Assembly (NCBI GenBank): GCA_027013295.1
Contig: JALUXP010000071.1
Span: forward strand, 1 to 56,082
Length of the DNA stretch: 56,082 bases
Reading direction: 5' to 3'
From: Sulfurimonas sp.
Lineage (GTDB): Bacteria; Campylobacterota; Campylobacteria; Campylobacterales; Sulfurimonadaceae
Positions 17,304 through 25,742 of this stretch are shown piece by piece. Within the stretch, counting starts at the first letter, position 1, and the number at the start of each line of letters is the position of its first letter. The notes beneath the pieces were generated by a model that saw only the letters and a program-made list of their open reading frames with translations, did no database searches and had not been told where the DNA came from. The position numbers were made by a program, and so were the translations under genes.

Positions 17304-19037
17304 ATGGATATACTAACAAAAAACCTTCTTCATGATGGTCTCATTATGCAAAGTCAAGTTGATAGACTTGTAAATAAGGGTGTCAATAAAACACTCATAC
17401 TTAAACATATAACACAATCAGGTTTTATGACTAACGATAGACTTGTGCGATATATTGTAGATAAGATAAGAAATGGGAAATATGAGTTAACATTACTTCA
17501 AAAGTATGACTACATCAAAGAGAACGATGTCCTCTCTAAACTATCTGAAAAATTAAATTTAGAATTTATTGACCTCGATCTCTTTGACATAGACCCTGAA
17601 CTCACAAACAATATCCCCTTAATTCAACTACAAAAGTTTCATGCCATACCTCTTTACGAAGATGATCTTCATGTCTTTATTGCACTAAGTGATCCATTAA
17701 ATATAGAAGCAAAAGAATCACTGCAAAGACTTTTTCCAAAAAAGCCCATCAAACTAAAAGTTGCACTGAAAAAACAGATTACTGCACATCTTTTTAAAGT
17801 TGAGCTCAAAGATAAAGAGATAGTTCTAGTAAAAAAGATTCGTGAAGAACTTAACTCAATCAACACTGTCGAAGAGCAACAAGAAGCTTCTTCTATTCTT
17901 CTACTTATAGATGTTATCCTTAATACATGCATCAAACAAAGAGCTAGTGATGTACACATCGAACCAGCAGAACGCAACTGTAGTGTGAGAGGAAGGATAG
18001 ATGGAAAACTCTCCGAAATATTTATCTTTCCAAAAGATATCTATGCGCCACTAGCATCAAGACTTAAACTCCTTGCAAATCTCGATATTGCTGAAAAAAG
18101 GAAACCTCAAGATGGTCGTTTTTCTACAGATGTAGGTAAGGTCGAATATGATTTTCGTATCTCTACTTTACCAACACTCTATGGAGAGTCTATAGTTATG
18201 CGTGTACTAGATAAACAAAAAGCACTTGTAAAACTTGAAGAAGCTGGCATGGACAGTGTGAGCTATCAAAAACTTTTAAAAGGTCTTAATGCACCTTACG
18301 GTATTATCTTAGTTACTGGACCAACAGGAAGTGGTAAAACGACTACCCTTTATGGTGCGCTTAATGAGCTTAAAGACTCAGCCGATAAAGTGATCACAGT
18401 AGAAGACCCTGTAGAATACCGCATGAATATGATTCAACAAGTGCAAGTGAACCCTAAAGTAGGTCTCAACTTTTCAGATGCCCTGCGTTCCATACTACGA
18501 CAAGATCCAGATAAGATTATGATTGGTGAGATTCGTGACCAAGAGACTCTTGAGATAGCTATAAAAGCTGCACTTACTGGTCACTTAGTCATCTCAACTT
18601 TACATACAAATGATGCTATATCAGCTATTCCTCGTATGGCAGATATGGGGATTGAACACTATCTTATCTCTGGTGCACTTGTAGCGATTCAAGCACAAAG
18701 ACTTGTGAGGAAAATATGCCCTAATTGTAAAGTGATTGAAGAGATCTCCCCTTCAGCCTTAGAAGAGTTATGTAAACTAATCCCTCAGGATGCAAAATTT
18801 TATACGGGCAAGGGTTGCAAAGAGTGTAACGATACTGGATATACTGGGCGTGAAATGATATGTGAGGTCTTAAATATAGATGATGAGCTTTCATCTTTAA
18901 TTGCAAAAGGTGCGTCAAAAGATGCTTTACTCGCCCATGCAAAAGAGACTGGATTTATCCCTATATTTGTAAATGGCATCCAAAAAGCACTAGAAGGGAT
19001 TACTAGTCTTGAAGAGATACTAAGGGTGGCAAAATGA
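17304..19037 (+). CDS. GspE/PilB-type assembly ATPase (CtsE-like)
   Basis: This 577-residue motor ATPase has an N-terminal GspE II domain (1-150), then ASDVHIEPAE and the catalytic core. Walker A is GPTGSGKTTT (about residues 338-347), followed by an Asp box (VEDPVEYR), Walker B (IMIGEIRDQETL), a His box (GHLVISTLHTND) and a four-cysteine zinc site (CPNC near 472, CKEC near 508). It would power pseudopilus or pilus extension at the inner membrane. Its stop overlaps the start of the platform-protein gene, which is usual for GspE-GspF pairs. Confidence 0.95.
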   Translation: MDILTKNLLHDGLIMQSQVDRLVNKGVNKTLILKHITQSGFMTNDRLVRYIVDKIRNGKYELTLLQKYDYIKENDVLSKLSEKLNLEFIDLDLFDIDPELTNNIPLIQLQKFHAIPLYEDDLHVFIALSDPLNIEAKESLQRLFPKKPIKLKVALKKQITAHLFKVELKDKEIVLVKKIREELNSINTVEEQQEASSILLLIDVILNTCIKQRASDVHIEPAERNCSVRGRIDGKLSEIFIFPKDIYAPLASRLKLLANLDIAEKRKPQDGRFSTDVGKVEYDFRISTLPTLYGESIVMRVLDKQKALVKLEEAGMDSVSYQKLLKGLNAPYGIILVTGPTGSGKTTTLYGALNELKDSADKVITVEDPVEYRMNMIQQVQVNPKVGLNFSDALRSILRQDPDKIMIGEIRDQETLEIAIKAALTGHLVISTLHTNDAISAIPRMADMGIEHYLISGALVAIQAQRLVRKICPNCKVIEEISPSALEELCKLIPQDAKFYTGKGCKECNDTGYTGREMICEVLNIDDELSSLIAKGASKDALLAHAKETGFIPIFVNGIQKALEGITSLEEILRVAK

Positions 19038-20281
19038 TGCAATATTACGAAGCAACGGTGCTTACAAAAGGGAAAAAAATTATCTACGGTTTTTATGCCA
19101 ATAGTATAAAAGAAGCAAACGATATAGCTAAAATTAAATATTCAGGTGTCCTGATAAAGGTATTGCTTGTTACAGAGCCGCTGGAACTTCAATTTGCTAG
19201 ATTTAAAACAAAATTTCTTCAAAACATAAAAAAAAGAAAGATAAAGCCTGATGCTCTTATTGCTGCTATACGACAGTTAGCTGTTATGACAAATGCTGGC
19301 ATCTCCATCCATGATTCTATACAAGAAGTTGCAAATTCATCTGATGATGAAGCACTTGTATATGTTTTTTCAAAACTTGCAGATGATATTGACTCTGGTA
19401 ATTCCCTTTCGCTATCGATGGAAAACTTTCGATATGAACTAGGAAATCTTACTATTGCTATGGTTAAACTAGGTGAAAAAACAGGTAATCTCGATATATC
19501 GTTAAACTCTTTAGCAGAGATGCTCGACCAGATACGAGAAAACTTTGTTAAGTTTAAAAAAGCGATGGCATACCCTAGAAATGTGATGATAGCGATGGCT
19601 ATTGCCTTTACGGTGCTAATCTCTTTTGTGGTTCCTCAATTTAAGAGTATCTTTGCTCAACTCGGAGCTGAACTACCAGTACCAACACTCATACTCCTTA
19701 AACTTGAGAGTATTTTTAACAACTACGGTTTAATTGTCCTTGCTCTAGGGGCTTTATCATTTTTTAGTTTTAAATATGCTATAGACAACTATCTACATGT
19801 ACGCTATTCTTGGCATCAATTTTTACTTAAAACATACCTCATAAAAAATATCATCAAATACTCTACGCTCAATAGATTTACTCTAGTCTTCTCAGAGCTT
19901 ACTAAAGCAGGGATCCCCATAGCAGAAGCTCTCGATACTTCTACCGATATGATAGACAATTTACCTCTACAAAAAAAGCTTAAAAGCGTAAGACTAGCTG
20001 TTGAAAAAGGCTCCCCTCTCTATCTAGGGCTTAAAGACACTGATATGTTTCAAAACATGATTTTGCAAATGATTAAAGCAGGCGAAGATGGTGGTTCACT
20101 TGATAATATGATGCAAAAAGTTGCAGAGTTTTATAAAAATAAGTTTGATGCTATCATAGATGGTTTGTCCTCAGCTATCGAACCTATCATGTTAGTTATC
20201 ATTGCATCTATGGTCACTTTGCTTGCACTTGGTATCTTCATGCCTATGTGGAATATGGGAGCTGCTGCAGGTGCTATGTAA
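19034..20281 (+). CDS. GspF/PilC-type inner-membrane platform protein (CtsF-like)
   Basis: This 415-residue membrane protein has two GspF domains. RQLAVMTNAGISIHDSI marks the first (about residues 75-200). FSELTKAGIPIAEAL marks the second (about 285-405). The typical GEKTGNLD and GEDGGSLDNMM loops are present, with membrane helices near 185, 230 and 385. It anchors the motor and (pseudo)pilus assembly. It is the last gene of the cluster and converges with yebC. No pilin-like or prepilin-peptidase gene is present nearby. Confidence 0.94.
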   Translation: MMQYYEATVLTKGKKIIYGFYANSIKEANDIAKIKYSGVLIKVLLVTEPLELQFARFKTKFLQNIKKRKIKPDALIAAIRQLAVMTNAGISIHDSIQEVANSSDDEALVYVFSKLADDIDSGNSLSLSMENFRYELGNLTIAMVKLGEKTGNLDISLNSLAEMLDQIRENFVKFKKAMAYPRNVMIAMAIAFTVLISFVVPQFKSIFAQLGAELPVPTLILLKLESIFNNYGLIVLALGALSFFSFKYAIDNYLHVRYSWHQFLLKTYLIKNIIKYSTLNRFTLVFSELTKAGIPIAEALDTSTDMIDNLPLQKKLKSVRLAVEKGSPLYLGLKDTDMFQNMILQMIKAGEDGGSLDNMMQKVAEFYKNKFDAIIDGLSSAIEPIMLVIIASMVTLLALGIFMPMWNMGAAAGAM

Positions 20282-20295
20282 TAAGTAAAACCAAA

Positions 20296-21006
20296 CTAGA
20301 CTAAATTTGAGAATACCTTTTGCACATCTTCATCATCTTCAAGGCGTTCAAGAATTTTATCTATATCAGATTGTTGTTCTTCTGTGATAGATATTGGGGA
20401 ATTAGCCATCCGTTCTAAATTGGCTTTTTTTATCTCTATGCCCATCTCTTCTAAAGCAGAATTCAATGTACCAAAACTTGTATAATCCGCTGTAACGAGC
20501 ACCTCAGCATCTTCAGATTCAATCTCTTCAAGTCCTGCATCTATTAGCTCTAGTTCTAATCCCTCAATATCCATATCATCTTTTAAATCAAACTCAAACA
20601 ATGCTTTTCTATCAAACATAAATTCCAAAGAGCCATTCGTAAGAAGTTCTCCACCATGTTTGGTGAGTATATTTTTTACATTCGCTACAGTTCTTGTATT
20701 GTTATCGGTCATACACTCTATAAAAAGCAAGACACCATGAGGTGCTTTGCCCTCAAAATTCACTTCAAGCATATTTGCTGTATCTTTAGCTGATGCTCTC
20801 TTGATAGCTGCTTCAATATTGTCTTTTGGCATATTTTCAGCCTTAGCATTGATAATAGCTGTGCGAAGTTTAGCATTCATATCCGGATCACTGCTACCCT
20901 CTTTTGCCGCCATAGTGATAATCTTGCCTAGTTTAGGAAACAATTTTGACATTGCACCCCATCTTTTTAACTTTGATGCTTTTCTATATTCAAATGCTCT
21001 ACCCAT
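20296..21006 (-). CDS. YebC/PmpR-family regulator
   Basis: This 236-residue protein has the YebC start ([21 protein letters not shown], with a [11 protein letters not shown] helix) and [14 protein letters not shown]. The family includes DNA-binding regulators (PmpR) and proteins that help ribosomes through proline stretches (YebC/TACO1 work). The exact role cannot be told from sequence. It is a single gene with its own promoter; TAGGAGTAAGC precedes the ATG. It converges with the secretion cluster, the two stops being about 14 bases apart with no clear terminator between. Confidence 0.93.
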   Translation of the reverse strand: MGRAFEYRKASKLKRWGAMSKLFPKLGKIITMAAKEGSSDPDMNAKLRTAIINAKAENMPKDNIEAAIKRASAKDTANMLEVNFEGKAPHGVLLFIECMTDNNTRTVANVKNILTKHGGELLTNGSLEFMFDRKALFEFDLKDDMDIEGLELELIDAGLEEIESEDAEVLVTADYTSFGTLNSALEEMGIEIKKANLERMANSPISITEEQQSDIDKILERLEDDEDVQKVFSNLV

Positions 21007-21035
21007 TTTGCTTACTCCTAAGAAATTATTATCAT

Positions 21036-21041
21036 ATTATA
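21036..21041 (-). promoter_or_regulatory. -10 box for yebC
   Basis: TATAAT on the minus strand, in GTATATAATATG, lies 30 bases before the yebC ATG. The region is AT-rich, so the assignment is moderate. Confidence 0.4.
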
Positions 21042-21088
21042 TACTATATTTAAAATCAAAAATGTATAATACCACAGAAGGAATACAA

Positions 21089-21568
21089 ATGCGACTTTTT
21101 TTTAGACTAAAACATCACTTTTTTGGTGCTTTTCGTGAACTCTTTGTGCATCACCATGGTTCATTGGAATTTCGTGCAAAAGTTTTTGCACTTATTATTG
21201 CGGCAAATGAGGATTCAACCATAGAAAATTATATACTCGTAAAAGATATTGCTAGTAGAATTTATAAAGATGATAAAGAAAGAGCCAATCTTTTAATGCT
21301 CACAACAAAAGAAAAAGTGAAAAAAGTTAAAGACAATAATGGTCTTGATATTGATACCTTAGTTGCAAGTATTCAAAAAAATCTAAAAGTTATCCCTCGT
21401 TATGCTAAAAAAATAGAGATCAATGAACTGCAAAAATTTCTTTCATTAACATATGATGAAGATACTCTATTGTATCAAAAAAATATTTTAGAATTTTTGC
21501 AAACTTTAAAAGAGGATACACTTAAAACAACAAAAGATGAGATATCTTTAGAAGAAAAAAAAGCTTAA
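21089..21568 (+). CDS. Small helical protein, possibly TerB-like
   Basis: This 159-residue soluble, mostly helical, Lys- and Glu-rich protein was placed by ATG 21089, which has AGAAGGA seven bases upstream. The frame also has an ATG at 21062 and stays open back into yebC, but those lack a ribosome site. The segment RAKVFALIIAANED followed by repeated helices resembles TerB/DjlA-type domains, a weak impression only. It is the lone plus-strand gene here, divergent from yebC and converging on the ttcA-like gene. Function unknown. Confidence 0.65.
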   Translation: MRLFFRLKHHFFGAFRELFVHHHGSLEFRAKVFALIIAANEDSTIENYILVKDIASRIYKDDKERANLLMLTTKEKVKKVKDNNGLDIDTLVASIQKNLKVIPRYAKKIEINELQKFLSLTYDEDTLLYQKNILEFLQTLKEDTLKTTKDEISLEEKKA

Positions 21569-21571
21569 AAC

Positions 21572-22339
21572 TTACTCAAACGAAAATTTTTCTTTATCGA
21601 AAAAACTCTCTACAGAAATATTTTTAAACGCAGCGTTGAGACTTGTAAAAAAGGAAGGGAATTGCTCCTCCATTTTAGCGAGCATCTCTTTTGTTGTAGC
21701 CCTTGCATGAGGCATCTTTACATCAAAACGCATAGCTGGACATGCTTCATCCCCTATTGCTTCGATCCCATTATCTTCTACAAAAGCAAGTAGCTGTCTC
21801 TCTCGCATCTGAATCAAAGGACGGATTACCATAAGCCCATTCTCAGCTCTATAGATAGGAGCAAGTGAACGCATCTGACCATTGTAAATAAAGTTCATAA
21901 AAAAGCTCTCTGCGGCATCATCCATGTGATGTCCCAAAGCTACCTTATTGCATCCATTGTCTTGTGCAGCACCATAAAGGTATCCTCTACGCATACGAGA
22001 GAAAAAACTACAAAAAGATGAATTTTTACGAATCTTCACTTTTGCCAATTCATATACTTTTGTATCTATAACTTTATAAGGGATACCATAAAATTCACAA
22101 TGTTTTGTAAGTGCATCAAAGTTTTCGCCCATCCCATAAGAGATAGTAACCGCTAAAAATTCAAACTTAAATGGAGCACGGCGTTGTTGCTCTTTCATTG
22201 CGTGAATCATCGTAAGGGAATCTTTCCCACCAGAGAGACCAACAAGTATTTTATCACCCTCCTCTATCAGTCCAAATTCAGCATTGGTTTTACCCAGTTT
22301 AGACATTATTTTTTTAGAGGGAAGTATTGAGTTAGCCAT
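21572..22339 (-). CDS. ttcA: TtcA-like tRNA thiolation enzyme (PP-loop ATPase)
   Basis: This 255-residue PP-loop protein has SGGKDS at residues 36-41 and GHHMDDAAE near 136-144, as in TtcA, which makes 2-thiocytidine at tRNA position 32 with a 4Fe-4S cluster. TtcA normally has a CxxC pair before R-x-R-R-G. Here the segment is FCSFFSRMRRG, so Cys110 is kept but the second cysteine is Phe113. A further Cys200 (DEACP) may be the third ligand. The cluster, if any, must be held differently, or the substrate may differ. It directly abuts mtnN, as in Campylobacter (Cj0117-Cj0118 from memory). Confidence 0.8.
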   Translation of the reverse strand: MANSILPSKKIMSKLGKTNAEFGLIEEGDKILVGLSGGKDSLTMIHAMKEQQRRAPFKFEFLAVTISYGMGENFDALTKHCEFYGIPYKVIDTKVYELAKVKIRKNSSFCSFFSRMRRGYLYGAAQDNGCNKVALGHHMDDAAESFFMNFIYNGQMRSLAPIYRAENGLMVIRPLIQMRERQLLAFVEDNGIEAIGDEACPAMRFDVKMPHARATTKEMLAKMEEQFPSFFTSLNAAFKNISVESFFDKEKFSFE

Positions 22340-23038
22340 CTATTTTGCTATCACCTTATCAAGCATTTTCATAACGAACTCTGCAGAGATGATTGCCGAT
22401 GTTTCTAAAAACTCATCAAAAGAGAAACTTGCATCCATATCTGCTGCATCACTAATAGCACGAAGAATGAAAAAAGGTACATCAAGAGCATTACATACGA
22501 CGGCAACACTTGCCCCCTCCATCTCTAAGGCATCAGCATTAAAAGTTTCCCCTATCCAGTTTTTACGCTCTTCATTAGCAACAAATTGATCCCCTGTCGC
22601 TATGATGCCCTCTTGCACAGTTTTACCCATATCAGAAGCAACTTCCTTGCTCATAGCTATCATCTCTTTATCTGCATCAACATAGACTGCACCCTCTGGT
22701 ACAAAACCAAAAGGATGTCCAAAAGCTGTAATATCTAAATCGTGCTGAGATAATTTTGTAGCAACAATGAGATCCCCCACCTTTAAACTAGGGTTGATTC
22801 CACCAGCTACACCACTAAAAAGAAGTTTATCGCATCCAAAGTGTTGTATCATAGTTGATGCTGTAAGAGTAGAAAACACTTTACCTATTTTTGAGTAAGC
22901 TACTACAACTTCCACACCCTTATAAGTTGCTTCATAATATTCATTATCTGCATATTTTGTTGTTTTATATTCACCAAGCTTTTCTAAAATTGGTGCTACC
23001 TCTTCTGGCATTGCACCCATAATCGCTATCTTTTTCAT
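22340..23038 (-). CDS. mtnN: MTA/SAH nucleosidase, probably also aminodeoxyfutalosine nucleosidase
   Basis: This 232-residue enzyme starts at ATG 23038 (MKKIAIMGAMPEEV) behind GAAGGAGACACA; the open frame continues upstream without a ribosome site. It has the nucleoside phosphorylase-1 motifs VAGGINPSLKVGDLIVAT and ALEMEGASVA, and the catalytic Asp in RAISDAAD. It cleaves methylthioadenosine and S-adenosylhomocysteine. In Campylobacterota the same enzyme usually hydrolyses 6-amino-6-deoxyfutalosine for menaquinone synthesis (MqnB role). The dual role here is inferred. The leader contains hairpins (see 23053-23071 and 23140-23218). Confidence 0.95.
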   Translation of the reverse strand: MKKIAIMGAMPEEVAPILEKLGEYKTTKYADNEYYEATYKGVEVVVAYSKIGKVFSTLTASTMIQHFGCDKLLFSGVAGGINPSLKVGDLIVATKLSQHDLDITAFGHPFGFVPEGAVYVDADKEMIAMSKEVASDMGKTVQEGIIATGDQFVANEERKNWIGETFNADALEMEGASVAVVCNALDVPFFILRAISDAADMDASFSFDEFLETSAIISAEFVMKMLDKVIAK

Positions 23039-23139
23039 TGTGTCTCCTTCGACAAAGAAGTGAATTCTTTGCCGAATTCCCCTCACTAAAGCTACGCCTA
23101 TCGGCGATAATATCTATATACTAATTATTAGTAAAAATA

Positions 23140-23218
23140 GACATTTAATATAATTTTTTCGTGAGGCTCATGATCGAAGCGAAGATTTGTCCTCTAAGAA
23201 ATAATTATATTAAATGTC
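23140..23218. repeat. Long inverted repeat between nitrilase and mtnN
   Basis: The arms at 23140-23160 (GACATTTAATATAATTTTTTC) and 23198-23218 match as an inverted repeat at 20 of 21 positions, around a 37-base loop. The outer end lies two bases from the nitrilase stop. The RNA could form a long hairpin that acts as a terminator or stabilises the transcript. The loop contains CGTGAGGCTCA, which also occurs in the rplU-rpmA spacer at 41460-41470. Confidence 0.75.
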
Positions 23219-23220
23219 GA

Positions 23221-23937
23221 CTACAACGAAATTGTTTCTGCTATTACTTCATACTGCTTTAACTGATGCACTATCTCACCATCACTTCCAACAACACAAC
23301 TTCCACCCCAAAAACCAAGTCCATCTTCAAATCCGACACGGTTGACAAAAATAAGTTTCGCACTACACTCTTGTGCTACTTTTTTGATGATATCATACCA
23401 TTGATGCGCTATCTCTAAACCATCATCACTAAAACCACGCGCAGGAGATGCCACAAGGGCTATGATATATTCAGGATTTTCAGCTATGAGATCATGATGC
23501 ATATCTTTGTGCCATAAATCTTCACAAATGACCATTGAGGTTTTACCAAACTGAGAATAAAAGCTCTCAAACATATTGCCCGCTTCAAAATAGCGAGCTT
23601 CCTCAAACATACCATAATTTGGAAGATGTACTTTGTCATGCTTTGAGAGTAATTTGCCCCCACTAAAATACAACGCACAATTTTTAAACACTTCACCCTC
23701 TCTCAGTGCCACACCAACAACAATGTCAATATCTTCACTTAAAACTCTCAGTGCATCTAACTCTACTAATTCCCAAGCATCTTCATAAAGTTTATCTTGA
23801 AGCAGATAACCACTTAAAGACAACTCAGGAAATACTATCAAATCACTACTAACCTTATGCTCTTGTATAATTTTTATGATAGCATCAAGATTAGAACGGT
23901 TAAGCTTTGGTGCTGTTTGGGCTAGTGTAACTTTCAT
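23221..23937 (-). CDS. Carbon-nitrogen hydrolase (nitrilase superfamily)
   Basis: This 238-residue amidase or nitrilase-fold enzyme has its catalytic triad visible. Glu is in VFPELSLSGY (about residue 38), Lys is in KHDKVHLPNYG (about 102), and Cys is in MVICEDLWH (about 138). Substrate unknown; relatives act on amides, ureas or the glutaminase domain of NAD synthetase. Its ATG directly follows the fabD stop, so it is co-transcribed with fabD. This position between fabD and mtnN is an addition to the Campylobacter order. Confidence 0.85.
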   Translation of the reverse strand: MKVTLAQTAPKLNRSNLDAIIKIIQEHKVSSDLIVFPELSLSGYLLQDKLYEDAWELVELDALRVLSEDIDIVVGVALREGEVFKNCALYFSGGKLLSKHDKVHLPNYGMFEEARYFEAGNMFESFYSQFGKTSMVICEDLWHKDMHHDLIAENPEYIIALVASPARGFSDDGLEIAHQWYDIIKKVAQECSAKLIFVNRVGFEDGLGFWGGSCVVGSDGEIVHQLKQYEVIAETISL

Positions 23938-24876
23938 TTATGAACAGATTTCTTCTTTAACACTAGCAAGTGTAGCCATATCAGATACATTTACTGTTTT
24001 AAGCTCTTTTGCGATTCTACGATTGAGTCCTTTAAGTACGATTCCATTTCCGAACTCTATTGCCATATCTAACTCACCCACTACTGCTAAAATAGATTGT
24101 TTATACTTTACGGGTTTTACAAGCTGGTCTTTTAAGAGTGCTACTGCTTCATCTTTTGTTGCATACTTGTTTGTTGTTACATTAGAAACTATAGGTGCTT
24201 CAAAACTCTCTTTAACCATCTCTGACATCAAATCTGCCAAAGGTTGCTGTGCTGGAGCTAAAAGCTCACAATGTGAAGCTACTGACATATCTAATAACAA
24301 GGCACGCTTTGCACCAGCTTCTTTAAAAGTCTGCTCCAATGCAACTAAATCAGATTTCATACCAGCAACAACTAACTGTCCATCTTGATTATAATTTGCA
24401 GGCCAAACTTTTTTACCTTCTGCTTGTGCACTTGCACATATAGCCTCAACACTTGCATCATCTAAACCTACAAGAACCATCATCCCAGCTTCTATGGACT
24501 CACACGCATTTTGCATCAATGCACCACGCTTATGTACTAATTCTACTGCATCTACATAGTCAATAGCACCTGATGCACATAAAGCAGAAAACTCACCAAG
24601 AGAGTGTCCTAAAAATAGCTCAGCTTTTATATCTGGACATGCATCCTTAAAGAGTTTATACGCTACCATCTGCACAAGTAAGATAGCAGGTTGCGTATAT
24701 GCTGTTTGTCCTAATCTATCATTTTCTTCAAAGATTAACTCTTTAAAATCAACACCTATCCTCTCTCCAGCTTTTGCAAACATCTCTCTTGCAACTTCAG
24801 AGTTCTCATAAAAATTTTTCCCCATACCTACGGCTTGACTACCTTGACCTGAAAAGATCATTGCTATTTTCTTCAT
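23938..24876 (-). CDS. fabD: Malonyl-CoA:ACP transacylase
   Basis: This 312-residue enzyme loads malonate onto acyl carrier protein for fatty-acid synthesis. The start MKKIAMIFSGQGSQ is standard. The active-site Ser92 is in GHSLGE, and GVVL-like GNGIVLKGLNRR sits near the end. AAAGGAGATTAACAG precedes the ATG. A palindrome overlaps the -10 box upstream. The nitrilase gene follows without a gap. Confidence 0.96.
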   Translation of the reverse strand: MKKIAMIFSGQGSQAVGMGKNFYENSEVAREMFAKAGERIGVDFKELIFEENDRLGQTAYTQPAILLVQMVAYKLFKDACPDIKAELFLGHSLGEFSALCASGAIDYVDAVELVHKRGALMQNACESIEAGMMVLVGLDDASVEAICASAQAEGKKVWPANYNQDGQLVVAGMKSDLVALEQTFKEAGAKRALLLDMSVASHCELLAPAQQPLADLMSEMVKESFEAPIVSNVTTNKYATKDEAVALLKDQLVKPVKYKQSILAVVGELDMAIEFGNGIVLKGLNRRIAKELKTVNVSDMATLASVKEEICS

Positions 24877-24917
24877 CTGTTAATCTCCTTTATGTAGTGT
24901 TAATCTCTTTAACGAGC

Positions 24918-24939
24918 ATAATTTGCATAGCAAATTATA
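24918..24939 (-). promoter_or_regulatory. fabD promoter with palindrome over the -10 box
   Basis: On the minus strand the -10 box TATAAT (24934-24939) runs into a perfect inverted repeat, ATAATTTGC-TAT-GCAAATTAT (24918-24938). A wider imperfect repeat, GTTAATCTCTTT/AAAAAGATTAAC, brackets it (about 24899-24910 and 24950-24961). This could be an operator for a fatty-acid regulator or simply an RNA hairpin. No regulator is identified. Confidence 0.5.
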
Positions 24940-24989
24940 GCTGGATAAGAAAAAGATTAACTCTATTATTCCTTAACCCAGTAGGGCAA

Positions 24990-25742
24990 CTAAAGATACT
25001 GATCATTATCAGCTATTTTTTTTCTTAATGTATTTCTGTTTAAACCTAACCTATCGGATAGCTGAAGCTGAGATTTAAACTTACTTAGACCTGCACGAAT
25101 CAAAGGAACTTCATAGAGGTATAAAAAATTTCTATAATCACTATTAGAGCCAAGTTTATCTTCAAAATAATTTTCAATTATATCCATCAATTCAACATCA
25201 TTAATATCTTGGAGTAGTGAACTAATCATCAACTGTCTTTTTAAAGAGTTAGAATTTTGAGTCAAATCTGGTTTAAAATTTTTAATATTTAACTGTGCAC
25301 TTGTATTGAAAAGCTCCGCCGCTTCTTTCATATAAAGTTCTGTCAACTCCTTTACATCTTCAGGTCTCTCTTTTAAAGATGGAATATCAAACTTAACACT
25401 AAAGGCATCATCAATATACTCATTATAAAAAGAGCTTGTAGCGGTAGCGACTAAACGCACCGATTTTTCTTTGACAAGGTCTAGAACTTTTTTTATATTA
25501 GGTATATTTTCAAAATTTACAATGATGATTTCATTAACACTTTGGAGGGCTATAAGTATCTTTTTGTATTCAGATGCATCATAAACCTGTGCATCATTTA
25601 AGATATATTTTGCAAGAGTTTTTTTACCGACACCTCTCTCACCACTTATCAGGGCATTGACACTAAGTACTTTAAGTAAGGTTGCAGTTTTATAAGCTTG
25701 TGCAGAAGATGCACAAGCAGTTATAAAATTAGTCGCATCCAC
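24990..25742 (-). CDS. Degenerate sigma-54-activator-like AAA protein with Fis-type HTH
   Basis: This 250-residue protein from GTG 25742 overlaps the slyD end by 14 bases. The first longer frame start is buried in slyD and has no ribosome site. It looks like the AAA+ core of NtrC-type activators: a Walker A-like GERGVGKKT (about residues 35-43) and IPSLKERPEDVKEL, followed by a C-terminal Fis-type helix-turn-helix (LSDRLGLNRNTLRKKI). However, the GAFTGA loop that contacts sigma-54 is absent, Walker B is degenerate (IIIVNFENI), and no receiver domain is present. It probably binds DNA but may not drive sigma-54 promoters. Confidence 0.75.
   Translation of the reverse strand: MDATNFITACASSAQAYKTATLLKVLSVNALISGERGVGKKTLAKYILNDAQVYDASEYKKILIALQSVNEIIIVNFENIPNIKKVLDLVKEKSVRLVATATSSFYNEYIDDAFSVKFDIPSLKERPEDVKELTELYMKEAAELFNTSAQLNIKNFKPDLTQNSNSLKRQLMISSLLQDINDVELMDIIENYFEDKLGSNSDYRNFLYLYEVPLIRAGLSKFKSQLQLSDRLGLNRNTLRKKIADNDQYL

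Noticed and set aside
20747-21088. Long plus-strand extension upstream of the small helical protein
   Set aside because: It runs antisense through yebC; the ribosome site is in front of ATG 21089.
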